Shown here in pieces: positions 24,881 to 33,684 of a DNA stretch of 37,720 bases. Each line of letters starts with the position of its first letter. Position 1 is the first letter of the stretch. The position numbers were made by a program, and so were the translations under genes. The stretch lies in contig NZ_JARGYC010000045.1 of the NCBI RefSeq assembly GCF_029168335.1, positions 1 to 37,720 of the forward strand, in the 5' to 3' direction. The notes under the pieces are model-generated. The model had not been told where the DNA came from and did not search any database. It saw only the letters and a program-made list of their open reading frames with translations. Source of the DNA: Psychromarinibacter sediminicola. GTDB lineage: Bacteria > Pseudomonadota > Alphaproteobacteria > Rhodobacterales > Rhodobacteraceae.

Positions 24881-25600
24881 TTGAACGCAATGACCCGCAG
24901 AGGCCCGCAGCACGTGGCCATCATCATGGACGGCAACGGCCGCTGGGCCCAGGCCCGCGGCAAGCCGCGGCTCTACGGCCACCACGCGGGCGCGCGCCGG
25001 GTCAAGGAGATCGTGCGCGCCTGTCCCGACATCGGGGTCAAGTACCTGACGATCTTCGCCTTCTCGACCGAGAACTGGCGGCGGACGCAGTCCGAGGTCG
25101 CCGGGCTGATGAGCCTGTTCCGCCGCTATATCCAGCGCGAGGCGCGGGATCTGCTGGCCGAGGGGGTGCGCGTGCGCTTCATCGGCGACCGGCTGCGGCT
25201 GGACGACAAGCTGCAGCGGCTGATGGACGAGCTGGAGCTTCTGACCTCGCGCAACGACCGGGTGCATCTGACCATCGCGCTGAACTACGGCGGCCGCGAC
25301 GAGGTGGCGCGCGCCACGAAGCGGCTGGCGCAAGACGTCAAATCGGGGGTGCTGGATCCGGCGAAGGTGGATGAAGAAACGCTGCCAAGATACCTGGACA
25401 CCTGCGTTCTTCCCGATCCCGACCTGGTGGTGCGCACCAGCGGCGAGGCGCGGATTTCCAACTTCCTGCTGTGGCAGTCGGCCTATGCCGAGTACGAGTT
25501 CATCGACACGCTCTGGCCCGACTTCGACCGCGACATATTCGCCCGGATCGTGCGCAGCTACGCGGGCCGCGAGCGCCGGTTCGGTGCCGTCCTGACATGA
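24881..25600 (+). CDS. uppS: Undecaprenyl diphosphate synthase (isoprenyl transferase)
   Basis: UppS condenses eight isopentenyl units onto farnesyl-PP to make the C55 carrier for peptidoglycan and O-antigen. The 239-residue protein shows the cis-prenyltransferase motifs HVAIIMDGNGRWAQARG (catalytic D17), HHAGARRVKEIV, TIFAFSTENW, VRTSGEARISNFLLWQ and SAYAEYEF. The start is TTG 24881: AAGGAG lies seven bases before it, while the next ATG (24890) is too far from that site. The stop overlaps cdsA (ATGA). Confidence 0.96.
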   Translation: MNAMTRRGPQHVAIIMDGNGRWAQARGKPRLYGHHAGARRVKEIVRACPDIGVKYLTIFAFSTENWRRTQSEVAGLMSLFRRYIQREARDLLAEGVRVRFIGDRLRLDDKLQRLMDELELLTSRNDRVHLTIALNYGGRDEVARATKRLAQDVKSGVLDPAKVDEETLPRYLDTCVLPDPDLVVRTSGEARISNFLLWQSAYAEYEFIDTLWPDFDRDIFARIVRSYAGRERRFGAVLT

Positions 25601-26394
25601 CCGCCGGGGGGCGCAGCTGGGGAGACCTGCGCCCGCGGCTGATCACCGGGCTGGTCCTGGCTGCGGCGGGGGCCGCGGTCATCTGGGCCGGCGGCGCGGT
25701 GTTCGGCCTGACGGCGGCGCTGGTGGTCGCGGTCATGGTCTGGGAACTCTCGGCGATGATCGCGCCCGAGAAGGGGCCGGAGGCGGTGCAGCTTGCCGTT
25801 CTGTCGGCGGCCGCGATCCTGCTGGCCCGCGTCCTGCCGCCCGTCTTTACCCTGCCGCTCCTGCTGGCGCCCGGCCTGGTCGGGATCAGCCTGCTGAAGC
25901 GTCGGCGCTTCCTGGTGCCGGTCGCGGTGTCGCTGGTCCTGCTGGGCACCTACGGGCTGGTCTGGTTCCGCGACACGTTCGGGATGGTCTGGATGTTCTG
26001 GCTGGTGGGCACCGTCGTGGCCACCGACATCGCCGGCTATTTCGGCGGCCGGGCGATCGGCGGGCCGAAGTTCTGGCCGCGGGTCAGCCCCAAGAAGACC
26101 TGGGCCGGGATCGTCTCGGGCTGGGTCGCGGCGGTGCTGGTGACGCTGGCGATGCGGGGCCCGGGCGAGGCGGGCGCGTTCATCGCGCTGGCGGTGGTCA
26201 TCAGCTTCGCCTCGCAGATGGGCGACGTGGCCGAAAGCGCGGTGAAGCGCCGCGCCGGGGTGAAGGACGCCTCGGGGCTGCTGCCCGGCCATGGCGGCCT
26301 GTTCGACCGTTTCGACGCGCTCTTGGGCGCGGCGCTGTTCATGATGGCGGCGTCGCTGGTCATTGCCGTTCTGGGCCTGAATGTCGGACAATGA
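25597..26394 (+). CDS. cdsA: Phosphatidate cytidylyltransferase
   Basis: CdsA makes CDP-diacylglycerol from phosphatidate and CTP in the inner membrane, the branch point of phospholipid synthesis. The 265-residue protein has about seven hydrophobic segments and the CdsA signature near the C-terminus (AESAVKRRAGVKDASGLLPG, then HGGLFDRFDAL). Starts at ATG 25597 overlapping the uppS stop, and its own stop overlaps the dxr start (ATGA), so three genes are coupled. Confidence 0.96.
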   Translation: MTAGGRSWGDLRPRLITGLVLAAAGAAVIWAGGAVFGLTAALVVAVMVWELSAMIAPEKGPEAVQLAVLSAAAILLARVLPPVFTLPLLLAPGLVGISLLKRRRFLVPVAVSLVLLGTYGLVWFRDTFGMVWMFWLVGTVVATDIAGYFGGRAIGGPKFWPRVSPKKTWAGIVSGWVAAVLVTLAMRGPGEAGAFIALAVVISFASQMGDVAESAVKRRAGVKDASGLLPGHGGLFDRFDALLGAALFMMAASLVIAVLGLNVGQ

Positions 26395-27563
26395 CCCGGC
26401 GGGTGTCGATCTTCGGGGCCACCGGCTCCATCGGGCAGAGCACCATCGACCTGATCGGCCGCGACCCCGGCGCCTACGAGGTCGTCGCGCTGACCGGCGC
26501 GTCCAATATCGACCGGCTCGCCGCCGATGCGCGCCGGCTGAACGCCGAGGTCGCGGTCACCTGCCACGCGGACCGGCTGGCCGATCTGCGCGCCGCGCTG
26601 GCCGGAACCGGGATCGAGGCCGCGGCGGGCGAGCAGGCGCTGATCGAGGCCGCCGACCGCCCCGCCGACTGGATCATGTCGGCCATCGTCGGCGCTGCGG
26701 GGCTCGCGCCGGGGGTCCACGCTCTGCGGCACGGCACCACGCTGGCGCTGGCCAACAAGGAAAGCCTTGTGACCGCCGGGCCTCTGCTGATGGCCGAGGC
26801 GCGCGCCCACGGCGCCACGATCCTGCCGGTGGACAGCGAGCATTCCGGCGTGTTCCAGGCGCTGGCCGGCGAGCGGATCGAGGACGTGGAGCGCATCGTC
26901 ATCACCGCCTCGGGCGGCGCCTTCCGCGACTGGCCGCTGGACCAGCTGGCGCAGGCCACCCCGGAACAGGCCGCGACCCATCCCAACTGGGACATGGGCC
27001 AGCGGATCACGGTCGACAGCGCGTCGATGTTCAACAAGGCGCTCGAACTCATTGAAACCAAGGAATTCTTCGGCATCGCTCCGGACCGGATCGAGGCCGT
27101 CGTCCACCCCGAAAGCCTGATCCACGCGCTGGTGGGTTTCCGCGACGGCGCGCTGATGGCGCATCTGGGCGCGCCGGACATGCGCCATGCCATCGGCTAT
27201 GCGCTGCACTGGCCGGCGCGCGGCGACATCCCCGTCGCCCGGCTCGATCTGGCACAGATCGCCCGGCTCACCTTCCGCCCGGCCGACGAGGTGCGCTGGC
27301 CCGCGCTGCGGCTTGCCCGAGAGGTCATGCGGACGGGCGGGCTGGCCGGCGCCGTGTTCAACGCCGCGAAGGAGCGCGCGCTCGACGCCTTCCTCGCCCG
27401 GCGCATCGGTTTTCCCGCCATGGCCGAGGTGGTGGAGGAGGTGCTGACGCGAATGTCATCCGAGGCGGGCCTCGCTTCGGACCGATTAAACCTTGATACC
27501 GTGCGCCAAATGGATCATCTCGCCCGTGTCCGGGCCGACGACGTGATCCGCGAGAGGCAATAA
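26391..27563 (+). CDS. dxr: 1-deoxy-D-xylulose 5-phosphate reductoisomerase
   Basis: Dxr commits DXP to the MEP isoprenoid pathway, giving MEP with NADPH. The 390-residue protein has the NADPH-binding FGATGSIGQST (8-18), LANKESLVTAG (120-130), PVDSEHSGVFQAL (metal ligands D148 and E150) and MFNKALELIETKEFFGI (E219). Its product feeds uppS and miaA nearby. The start overlaps the cdsA stop; the gap to rseP is 10 bases. Confidence 0.97.
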   Translation: MTRRVSIFGATGSIGQSTIDLIGRDPGAYEVVALTGASNIDRLAADARRLNAEVAVTCHADRLADLRAALAGTGIEAAAGEQALIEAADRPADWIMSAIVGAAGLAPGVHALRHGTTLALANKESLVTAGPLLMAEARAHGATILPVDSEHSGVFQALAGERIEDVERIVITASGGAFRDWPLDQLAQATPEQAATHPNWDMGQRITVDSASMFNKALELIETKEFFGIAPDRIEAVVHPESLIHALVGFRDGALMAHLGAPDMRHAIGYALHWPARGDIPVARLDLAQIARLTFRPADEVRWPALRLAREVMRTGGLAGAVFNAAKERALDAFLARRIGFPAMAEVVEEVLTRMSSEAGLASDRLNLDTVRQMDHLARVRADDVIRERQ

Positions 27564-27573
27564 AGGCAGCATT

Positions 27574-28911
27574 TTGGAACTCACCGAGCTTATTCCGTCC
27601 TTCGGCAACGGCCTTTACACCATCGGGGCCTTCATCATCGCGCTGTCGATCATCGTCGCGGTCCACGAATACGGCCATTACATCGTCGGCCGCTGGTGCG
27701 GCATCAAGGCCGAGGTCTTCTCGATCGGCTTCGGCCCGGTGCTGTGGAGCCGGCGGGACAAGCACGGCACGCAATGGCAGCTCGCCGCGCTGCCCTTCGG
27801 CGGCTATGTGAAGTTCCTGGGCGACGCGGGCGTGGCCAGCGACAAGGCGTCCGACGATTTCGAGGAGATGGACCCCGAGACCCAGCGGCACACGATGCAC
27901 GGCGCGCCGCTCTGGGCGCGGGTGTTCACCGTGGCCGCCGGCCCCGTATTCAACTTCATCCTGTCGATCGCGGTCTTCGCCGGCATGCTGATGGCCACCG
28001 GTGTCGCCAGCGATCCGCTGACCGTGGGCGAGGTGCGGCCGGTGCCGGGGCTGGAGAACAGCCTGCGGCCCGGCGACGAGGTGCTGGCCATCGAGGGCGA
28101 GGACACGCCCGACGTCTCCGGCTTCCGCGACTTCGTCGACACGCTGCCCGTGGAGTCGACGCTGGCCTACACGCTCCGCCGCGACGGGGCGGAGATGACG
28201 ACCGAGGGGCCGTACCCGTACCCCGCGCTGGTCTCCGGCCTCACCGCCGGCTCCGCGGCGATGGAGGCGGGACTGGAGCAGGGCGATGTCATCACCGCCA
28301 TCGACGGCCAGCCGATCACCGCCTTCGAGGAGCTGCGCGAAGCGGTCGGCAGCTCGGACGGCGCCGAGATGACCTTTACCGTCTGGCGCGATGGCGAGAC
28401 GCTGGACGTGACGCTTGCGCCGCGCCGCATGGACCTGCCGCTGCAGGACGGCGGGTTCGAGACGCGCTGGCTGATCGGCATCACCGGCGGGCTCGTCTTC
28501 GAGCCGGAGACCGAGATGCCCGGCCCGGGCGAGGCGCTGGCCTATGGCGTGAACCAGACCGTGTTCATCGTGAAATCCTCGCTGTCGGGCCTCTACCACA
28601 TGGCCGCCGGCGCGATCTCCAGCTGCAATCTGCGCGGGCCGATCGGCATCGCCCAGACCTCGGGGGCGGCGGCCAGCCAGGGGCTCGACAGCTTCATCTG
28701 GTTCATCGCCGTGCTGTCGACCGCCGTGGGCCTGCTGAACCTGTTCCCGATCCCGGTGCTCGACGGCGGGCATCTGGTGTTCCACGCCTACGAGGCGGCG
28801 ACGGGCAAGCCGCCCAGCGACCGGGCGCTGCGCATCCTGATGAGCGTGGGCCTGGCGCTGTTGCTGACGCTGATGGTCTTCGCCCTGTCCAACGACCTGT
28901 TCTGCCCGTAG
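27574..28911 (+). CDS. rseP: Site-2-type RIP metalloprotease RseP
   Basis: RseP cleaves anti-sigma factors or signal-peptide remnants inside the membrane and contributes to envelope stress control. The 445-residue protein has the zinc motif HEYGH (31-35) in the first helix, two PDZ regions (about 155-205 and 215-285), NLFPIPVLDGGH (389-400, third zinc ligand D397), and four membrane segments. Start is TTG 27574, with AAAGG seven bases upstream. It is followed by a 454-base stretch, including a small gene, before bamA. Confidence 0.95.
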   Translation: MELTELIPSFGNGLYTIGAFIIALSIIVAVHEYGHYIVGRWCGIKAEVFSIGFGPVLWSRRDKHGTQWQLAALPFGGYVKFLGDAGVASDKASDDFEEMDPETQRHTMHGAPLWARVFTVAAGPVFNFILSIAVFAGMLMATGVASDPLTVGEVRPVPGLENSLRPGDEVLAIEGEDTPDVSGFRDFVDTLPVESTLAYTLRRDGAEMTTEGPYPYPALVSGLTAGSAAMEAGLEQGDVITAIDGQPITAFEELREAVGSSDGAEMTFTVWRDGETLDVTLAPRRMDLPLQDGGFETRWLIGITGGLVFEPETEMPGPGEALAYGVNQTVFIVKSSLSGLYHMAAGAISSCNLRGPIGIAQTSGAAASQGLDSFIWFIAVLSTAVGLLNLFPIPVLDGGHLVFHAYEAATGKPPSDRALRILMSVGLALLLTLMVFALSNDLFCP

Positions 28912-28940
28912 GGGCAGGGCGGGCCGCCCGGGCCCAGTTC

Positions 28941-28963
28941 GAGTCACGTGTGACTCATGTGAC
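28941..28963. promoter_or_regulatory. Palindrome with a third half-site after rseP
   Basis: GAGTCAC-gt-GTGACTC (28941-28956) is a perfect 7-bp inverted repeat, and TGTGAC recurs at 28949-28954 and 28958-28963 as a direct repeat. It lies 30 bases past the rseP stop and ~118 bases before the next small gene: an operator for a dimeric regulator, or the end hairpin of rseP. Confidence 0.4.
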
Positions 28964-29080
28964 AGTTCTGCATCACTCGCGCGGAATCGACGTCTTGGAA
29001 GGGCCCCGCCCGCGCCGCATTTCCGCCCCAATTCGCCCCTACCTCTTGTAGGGCATGACTGGCGCAGAATGGAGGCGGGA

Positions 29081-29206
29081 ATGCACTCGATCCGGTCGGG
29101 CTATCGTGGCCTTAGCCTGCTGGCCAACCTTAATTGGGACCGTCTGTTGTTTGCAGGCGGTGCCGTCGTCGCGCTTTTCGCCGCGGCCTTCGTCGTTTCG
29201 CTCTGA
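29081..29206 (+). CDS. 41-aa single-pass membrane protein between rseP and bamA
   Basis: ATG 29081 has GGAGG five to six bases upstream; an in-frame ATG at 29069 is the alternative. The product starts MHSIRSGYRGLSLLANLNWD, then a single membrane helix (LLFAGGAVVALFAAAFVVSL) to the end. Codon use is normal for the window and a strong terminator follows 59 bases after the stop, both supporting a real gene. Its function is unknown. The basic N-terminus should stay in the cytoplasm. It is too short for default gene finders and may be missed in annotations. Confidence 0.7.
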   Translation: MHSIRSGYRGLSLLANLNWDRLLFAGGAVVALFAAAFVVSL

Positions 29207-29264
29207 TCCGACCCGGCCGCGCCCAGCCTGCGGCCTCTCTCCGACCCAACATGTTGTAGCGCGA

Positions 29265-29296
29265 GCGCCCGCCGATTCATACCGGTGGGCGCTTTT
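29265..29296 (+). terminator. Rho-independent terminator
   Basis: GCGCCCGCCG (29265-29274) pairs with CGGTGGGCGC (29283-29292, one G-T pair) over an eight-base loop and is followed directly by TTTT. It separates the small membrane-protein gene from bamA. Confidence 0.8.
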
Positions 29297-29302
29297 CCCG
29301 TT

Positions 29303-29331
29303 TTGACTCGGTCCCCCTTTCGCGATAGCAC
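29303..29331 (+). promoter_or_regulatory. Candidate bamA promoter
   Basis: TTGACT (29303-29308) and TAGCAC (29326-29331) are 17 bases apart, just after the terminator and 35 bases before the bamA start. The -35 is a near-consensus match, the -10 moderate. Confidence 0.5.
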
Positions 29332-29365
29332 ACTAAAAACAACCAAGTCGGTGGGATAGGGACAG

Positions 29366-31726
29366 ATGAAGCGGGCACATCAAGCCGCGCGGAGCGCACG
29401 TCAGACCGCCATGGGGGGCATCTTCCGAGCACTCGTTGCGATTTTTATTTCTGTAACAACGGTTTACGTGGCCTCGGCGCCGGCTGCCCAGGCGCAGGCC
29501 TACCGTTTCGCGCGCATCGAGGTCGAGGGAAACACCCGGATCGAAACCGGAACGATCCTCTCCTACGCGGGAATCGAGCCCGGCGCGGCGGTCAGCGCCG
29601 GCCAGTTGAACGCGGCGTATCAGAACATTGTCGATTCCGGGCTGTTCGAGACGGTGTCGCTGGAACCGCGCGGCGGCACGCTGGTGATCGTCGTGCAGGA
29701 GCATCCGACGATCAACCGCATCAGCATCGAGGGCAACTCGCGGCTGAAGGACGAGGCGCTGGCCTCGGTTCTGCGCTCGCAGCCCCGGCGCGTCTATTCG
29801 CCCTCGGTCGCCGAGCAGGACGCCGCGGCCATCGTGCAGGCCTATGAACAGGCCGGCCGCCTGGCCGCGACGGTGGAACCGGTCATCATCCGCCGCTCGA
29901 ACAACCGCGTCGACCTGGTCTTCGAGGTGTCCGAGGGCCGCGTCGTCGAGGTCGAGCGCATCAGCTTCGTCGGCAACCGCGAGTTTTCCGACCGCCGCCT
30001 GCGCCGGGTGCTGGAATCCAAGCAGGCGGGCCTGTTCCGCCAGCTGATCCAGCGCGACACCTTCATCGGCGACCGGCTGCAGTTCGACCGCCAGGTGCTG
30101 ACCGACTTCTACCGCTCGCGCGGCTACGTGGATTTCGAGATCCTGTCCGTCGCGTCGGAGTTCAGCCGCGAGCGCAACGCCTTCTTCGTCACCTTCACGG
30201 TGCAGGAAGGCCAGCGCTATCGCTACGGCAACATCAGCGCCACGTCCAACCTGCCCGAGATCAACGTGCCGGAATACGAGGACGCGATCCGCATCAGGGC
30301 GGGGCAGGTCTACAGCCCCGGCGGCGTGGACAACACGATCGCCCGGCTGGAACGGCTGGCGGTGCAGCAGGACCTGGATTTCATCCGGGTGGAGCCGCGC
30401 GTGACGCGCGACGACCGGAACCTGCTTTTGCATATCGAGTTCGCCATCGTGCGCGGCCCGCGGATCTTCGTGGAACGCATCGACATCGAGGGCAACGCGA
30501 CGACGCTCGACCGCGTCATCCGGCGCCAGTTCACCGCGGTGGAGGGCGACCCGTTCAATCCGCGCGAGATTCGCGAGGCCGCCTCGCGGATCAAGGCGCT
30601 CGGCTTCTTCGAGACCGCCGAGGTGAACCCGCGCGAAGGCTCCGGCCCCGATCAGGTGATCGTCGACGTGGATGTCGAGGAGAAGCCGACCGGCTCGCTC
30701 GGCTTCGGCGCGACCTATTCGTCCTCGGCCGGCTTCGGGCTGACCTTCAACTTTTCCGAGCGCAACTTCCTCGGCCGCGGCCAGGCGCTCAGCTTCGACG
30801 TGTCCACGGGGTCGGGCACCGGCACCTATGCCTTCAGCTTCCGCGAGCCGGCCTTCCTGGGCCGCGACGTGGCCTATTCCTTCTCGGCGAGCTACACCTC
30901 GACGAACAGCACGCTCAACACCAACTACGACACGACGCTGGGCAACGTGACCACCGGGTTCCAGTTCCCGATGAACGAGTTCACGCGGCTTGGCGTGAAC
31001 GCCTTCGGCCGCGTGACCGAGGTGTCGAACGTGTCTTCGACCCCGCCCAACGACTCTTCTGCGATACTCCAGGCGGAGGCCGCGCGCGGGTTGGAATGGG
31101 TGCTGGGCGCCGGCTATGACGTCGAGTATCGCACGCTCCGCCGCGGCCTGAACCCGGATGCGGGCGTTCTGTTCCGGTGGAGCCAGGATTTCGCGGGCAT
31201 CGCGGGCGATGTCTCCTATATGAAGTCCGAAGCGCTGGCGGTGGCCGAGACCAAGATCATGAACGACGAGGTCACGCTGCGCGCCATCTTCGAAGGCGGG
31301 GCGCTGAACTCGCTCGACGGCAGCAACAGCCGGGTGGTTGACCGCTTCTTCCTGAACGGCAAGATGCGCGGCTTCGACTATTACGGCGTCGGTCCGCGCG
31401 ACCTGGGCGCGGGCAACAGGGACGCGCTCGGCGGCAACCTGTTCGCCGTGGCCAAGTTCGAGGCCGAGTTCCCGCTGGGCCTGCCCGAGGAATACGGCAT
31501 CCATGGCGGCGTCTTCGTCGACGTGGGCTCGGTCTGGGGGCTGGACAACACCGCCGGCACCGGCGGCCCGGTGGACGATTCCTTCAACATTCGCTCCGCC
31601 GCGGGTGTGTCGCTGTTCTGGGACACGCCGCTCGGGCCGTTGCGCTTCAACTACTCCAAGGCGCTCAAGAAGGAGGCCTACGACATCGAGCGGGAGTTCG
31701 AGGTCACGATCTCGACCCAGTTCTAG
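29366..31726 (+). CDS. bamA: Outer-membrane protein assembly factor BamA
   Basis: BamA inserts beta-barrel proteins into the outer membrane. The 786-residue precursor has an N-terminal signal sequence (FRALVAIFISVTTVYVASAP...AQAQA, cleavage near residue 45), five POTRA repeats (about 48-360; e.g. ARIEVEGNTRIETGTILSYA, VFEVSEGRVVEVERISFVGN, ILVERIDIEGN-like IFVERIDIEGNATTLDRV) and a C-terminal barrel ending ...EVTISTQF with the terminal Phe that marks Bam substrates. PTGSLGFGATYSSSAGFGLT begins the barrel, and GFDYYGVGPRD contains the region near the lid. A promoter and terminator upstream make it an operon head. The three-base gap to skp implies coupling. Confidence 0.97.
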   Translation: MKRAHQAARSARQTAMGGIFRALVAIFISVTTVYVASAPAAQAQAYRFARIEVEGNTRIETGTILSYAGIEPGAAVSAGQLNAAYQNIVDSGLFETVSLEPRGGTLVIVVQEHPTINRISIEGNSRLKDEALASVLRSQPRRVYSPSVAEQDAAAIVQAYEQAGRLAATVEPVIIRRSNNRVDLVFEVSEGRVVEVERISFVGNREFSDRRLRRVLESKQAGLFRQLIQRDTFIGDRLQFDRQVLTDFYRSRGYVDFEILSVASEFSRERNAFFVTFTVQEGQRYRYGNISATSNLPEINVPEYEDAIRIRAGQVYSPGGVDNTIARLERLAVQQDLDFIRVEPRVTRDDRNLLLHIEFAIVRGPRIFVERIDIEGNATTLDRVIRRQFTAVEGDPFNPREIREAASRIKALGFFETAEVNPREGSGPDQVIVDVDVEEKPTGSLGFGATYSSSAGFGLTFNFSERNFLGRGQALSFDVSTGSGTGTYAFSFREPAFLGRDVAYSFSASYTSTNSTLNTNYDTTLGNVTTGFQFPMNEFTRLGVNAFGRVTEVSNVSSTPPNDSSAILQAEAARGLEWVLGAGYDVEYRTLRRGLNPDAGVLFRWSQDFAGIAGDVSYMKSEALAVAETKIMNDEVTLRAIFEGGALNSLDGSNSRVVDRFFLNGKMRGFDYYGVGPRDLGAGNRDALGGNLFAVAKFEAEFPLGLPEEYGIHGGVFVDVGSVWGLDNTAGTGGPVDDSFNIRSAAGVSLFWDTPLGPLRFNYSKALKKEAYDIEREFEVTISTQF

Positions 31727-31729
31727 GCC

Positions 31730-32341
31730 ATGGCGCGGCGCGTTCGTGCCTGGCTCGCTGCCCTGATCCTCGCCGCGGCGGCGGCAAGCCCCGGCGCGGC
31801 GCAGCAGGATCCGGTGTCGCTGCCGCCCCTGGTCCTGACGCTGGACCAGGAGCGGCTGTTCGCCCAGTCCCGCGCCGCCGGCCAGATCGGCGCCGAGATC
31901 GAGCGGCGCTCGGCCGAGCTCGCCGCCGAGAACCGCCGCATCGAGGCGGAGTTGTCGGCCGAGGAGCTGGAGCTGACCGAGCAGCGCCCGGACCTGCCCC
32001 CCGACGAGTTCCGCGCCCTGGCCGACGCTTTCGACGCCAAGGTGCAGCGCCTGCGCAACGAGCAGGACGCCAAGGAGCGCGAGCTGCAGCGCCTGCGCGA
32101 GGAGGAGCGCCAGAACTTCCTGCGCCGCATCACCCCGATCCTCACCGAGCTGGCCCGCGAACGCGGCGCGCTGGTGATCCTGGAGCGGCGCACGGTGATC
32201 CTGTCGGCCGATTCCATCGACATCACCGACGCGGCCATCGCCCGGATCGACGAGGCGTTCGCCACGGAGGAGTCCGCGCCGGAGGACGGCGAGACGCCCG
32301 AGGACGGCGAAACGCCGGACCCGACACCGGAGAGCGACTGA
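31730..32341 (+). CDS. skp: OmpH/Skp-family periplasmic chaperone
   Basis: Skp holds unfolded outer-membrane proteins on the way to BamA. The 203-residue protein has a signal peptide (WLAALILAAAAASPGAAQQ), LTLDQERLFAQSRAA in the conserved first strand, and long coiled-coil helices (~45-135: ELAAENRRIEAELSAEELEL, then FDAKVQRLRNEQDAKERELQ). The tail is acidic and contains a tandem PEDGET repeat, an addition not usual in the E. coli protein. Family identity is good; the symbol is by position and similarity. Confidence 0.9.
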   Translation: MARRVRAWLAALILAAAAASPGAAQQDPVSLPPLVLTLDQERLFAQSRAAGQIGAEIERRSAELAAENRRIEAELSAEELELTEQRPDLPPDEFRALADAFDAKVQRLRNEQDAKERELQRLREEERQNFLRRITPILTELARERGALVILERRTVILSADSIDITDAAIARIDEAFATEESAPEDGETPEDGETPDPTPESD

Positions 32342-32421
32342 GCCGGCGAACCCAGCTTGTGCGCCCGCGCGGCTCTTGATACCAGACCCGAGCCTTGGAA
32401 ACAGCCAGAAGGACGGCGTCC

Positions 32422-32883
32422 ATGTCCGATGCCCTGAAGACCGCCGACGCGGAGATGATCCAGCGGATCCTGCCGCACCGCTACCCGTTCCTGCTGGTCG
32501 ACCGGGTGGTCGATGTGGACGGGGTGAAATCGGCAACCGGCATCAAGAACGTCACCTTCAACGAGCCGCATTTCCAGGGCCATTTCCCCGGCACCCCGAT
32601 CATGCCCGGCGTCACCATCGTCGAGGCCATGGCGCAGACCGCCGGCGTGATGATCGGCCTGGACCGCGAGCTGACCGACCACAAGGTGCTGATCTACTTC
32701 ATGTCGCTGGACAAGGCCAAGTTCCGCCGCATGGTCGTGCCGGGCGATCAGCTGAAGCTGCATATCGAGGGGCTGCGCACCAGCGGCAAGGTGCTGAAGT
32801 TCCGCGGCCTCGGCGAGGTCGACGGCGAGCGCGCGGCCGAGGCGGAATTCACCGCGATGGTCGATATCCAGGCCAAATCCTGA
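32422..32883 (+). CDS. fabZ: 3-hydroxyacyl-ACP dehydratase FabZ
   Basis: FabZ dehydrates 3-hydroxyacyl-ACP in fatty-acid elongation; it competes with lipid A synthesis for 3-hydroxyacyl-ACP. The 153-residue hot-dog protein has [13 protein letters not shown], catalytic H54 in [14 protein letters not shown] and E68 in IVEAMAQ. ATG 32422 is preceded by AGAAGGA nine bases upstream. Four bases precede the lpxA start. Confidence 0.97.
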   Translation: MSDALKTADAEMIQRILPHRYPFLLVDRVVDVDGVKSATGIKNVTFNEPHFQGHFPGTPIMPGVTIVEAMAQTAGVMIGLDRELTDHKVLIYFMSLDKAKFRRMVVPGDQLKLHIEGLRTSGKVLKFRGLGEVDGERAAEAEFTAMVDIQAKS

Positions 32884-32886
32884 CCG

Positions 32887-33684
32887 ATGAGCATCGACCA
32901 CACCGCACGGATCCACCCCAGCGCCGTGATCGAGGACGGCGCCCGGATCGGGCCGGGCACCGAGATCGGGCCGTTCTGCGTGATCGGACCGCAGGTGGTG
33001 CTGGGCGCCAACGTGACGATCAAGAGCCACGTGGTCGTGACCGGCCGCACCGAGATCGGCGATGGGACGGCGGTGTTTCCCTTCACCTGTCTGGGCGAGA
33101 TCCCGCAGGATCTGAAATACGGCGGCGAGGACACCCGGCTGGTCATCGGCGCCCGCAACCGCATCCGCGAGCATGTCACGATGAACCCCGGCACCGAGGG
33201 CGGCGGCGGCATCACGCGGGTGGGCGACGACGGGCTGTTCATGGCCGGCGTCCATGTCGCGCATGACTGCCAGCTGGGCGACCGGGTGATCCTGGTGAAC
33301 AATGTCGGCGTGGCCGGCCATGTCACCATCGGCGACGACGTCATCGTCGGCGGCATCAGCGGCGTGCATCAGTTCGTGCGGATCGGCCGCGGCGCGATCA
33401 TCGGCGGGCTGACCAAGGTGACGAAGGACGTGGTGCCCTTCGGCCTGCTCGATACCGGCGCCGGGGACCTGCGCGGGCTGAACCTCGTCGGCCTGCGCCG
33501 GAGCGGCGTCGACCGGGCCGAGATCGCCGCCTTGCGCGCCGCCTACGACGCGCTGGCCGCGGGCGAGGGCACGTTCCAGGACCGCGCCCGCCTGCTGCAG
33601 GAGGGCACCGACAGCGAGCTGGTCCGCGCGCTCGCCGACTTCATCCTCGCCGAGACCGACCGCAACTTCCACACGCCGGTGTGA
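32887..33684 (+). CDS. lpxA: UDP-N-acetylglucosamine O-acyltransferase
   Basis: LpxA transfers a 3-hydroxyacyl chain from ACP to UDP-GlcNAc, the first lipid A step. The 265-residue protein is built of left-handed parallel beta-helix hexapeptides (IHPSAVIEDGARIGPGTEIG, then PFCVIGPQVVLGANVTIKSH) with the catalytic H126 in HVAHDCQLG and the GGISGVHQFVRIG segment. The stop overlaps the lpxI start (TGATG). Confidence 0.97.
   Translation: MSIDHTARIHPSAVIEDGARIGPGTEIGPFCVIGPQVVLGANVTIKSHVVVTGRTEIGDGTAVFPFTCLGEIPQDLKYGGEDTRLVIGARNRIREHVTMNPGTEGGGGITRVGDDGLFMAGVHVAHDCQLGDRVILVNNVGVAGHVTIGDDVIVGGISGVHQFVRIGRGAIIGGLTKVTKDVVPFGLLDTGAGDLRGLNLVGLRRSGVDRAEIAALRAAYDALAAGEGTFQDRARLLQEGTDSELVRALADFILAETDRNFHTPV

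Noticed and set aside
29333-32536. Long minus-strand open frame (~1,067 codons) opposite bamA and skp
   Set aside because: It mirrors real genes in a high-GC antisense frame and has no recognisable domain.
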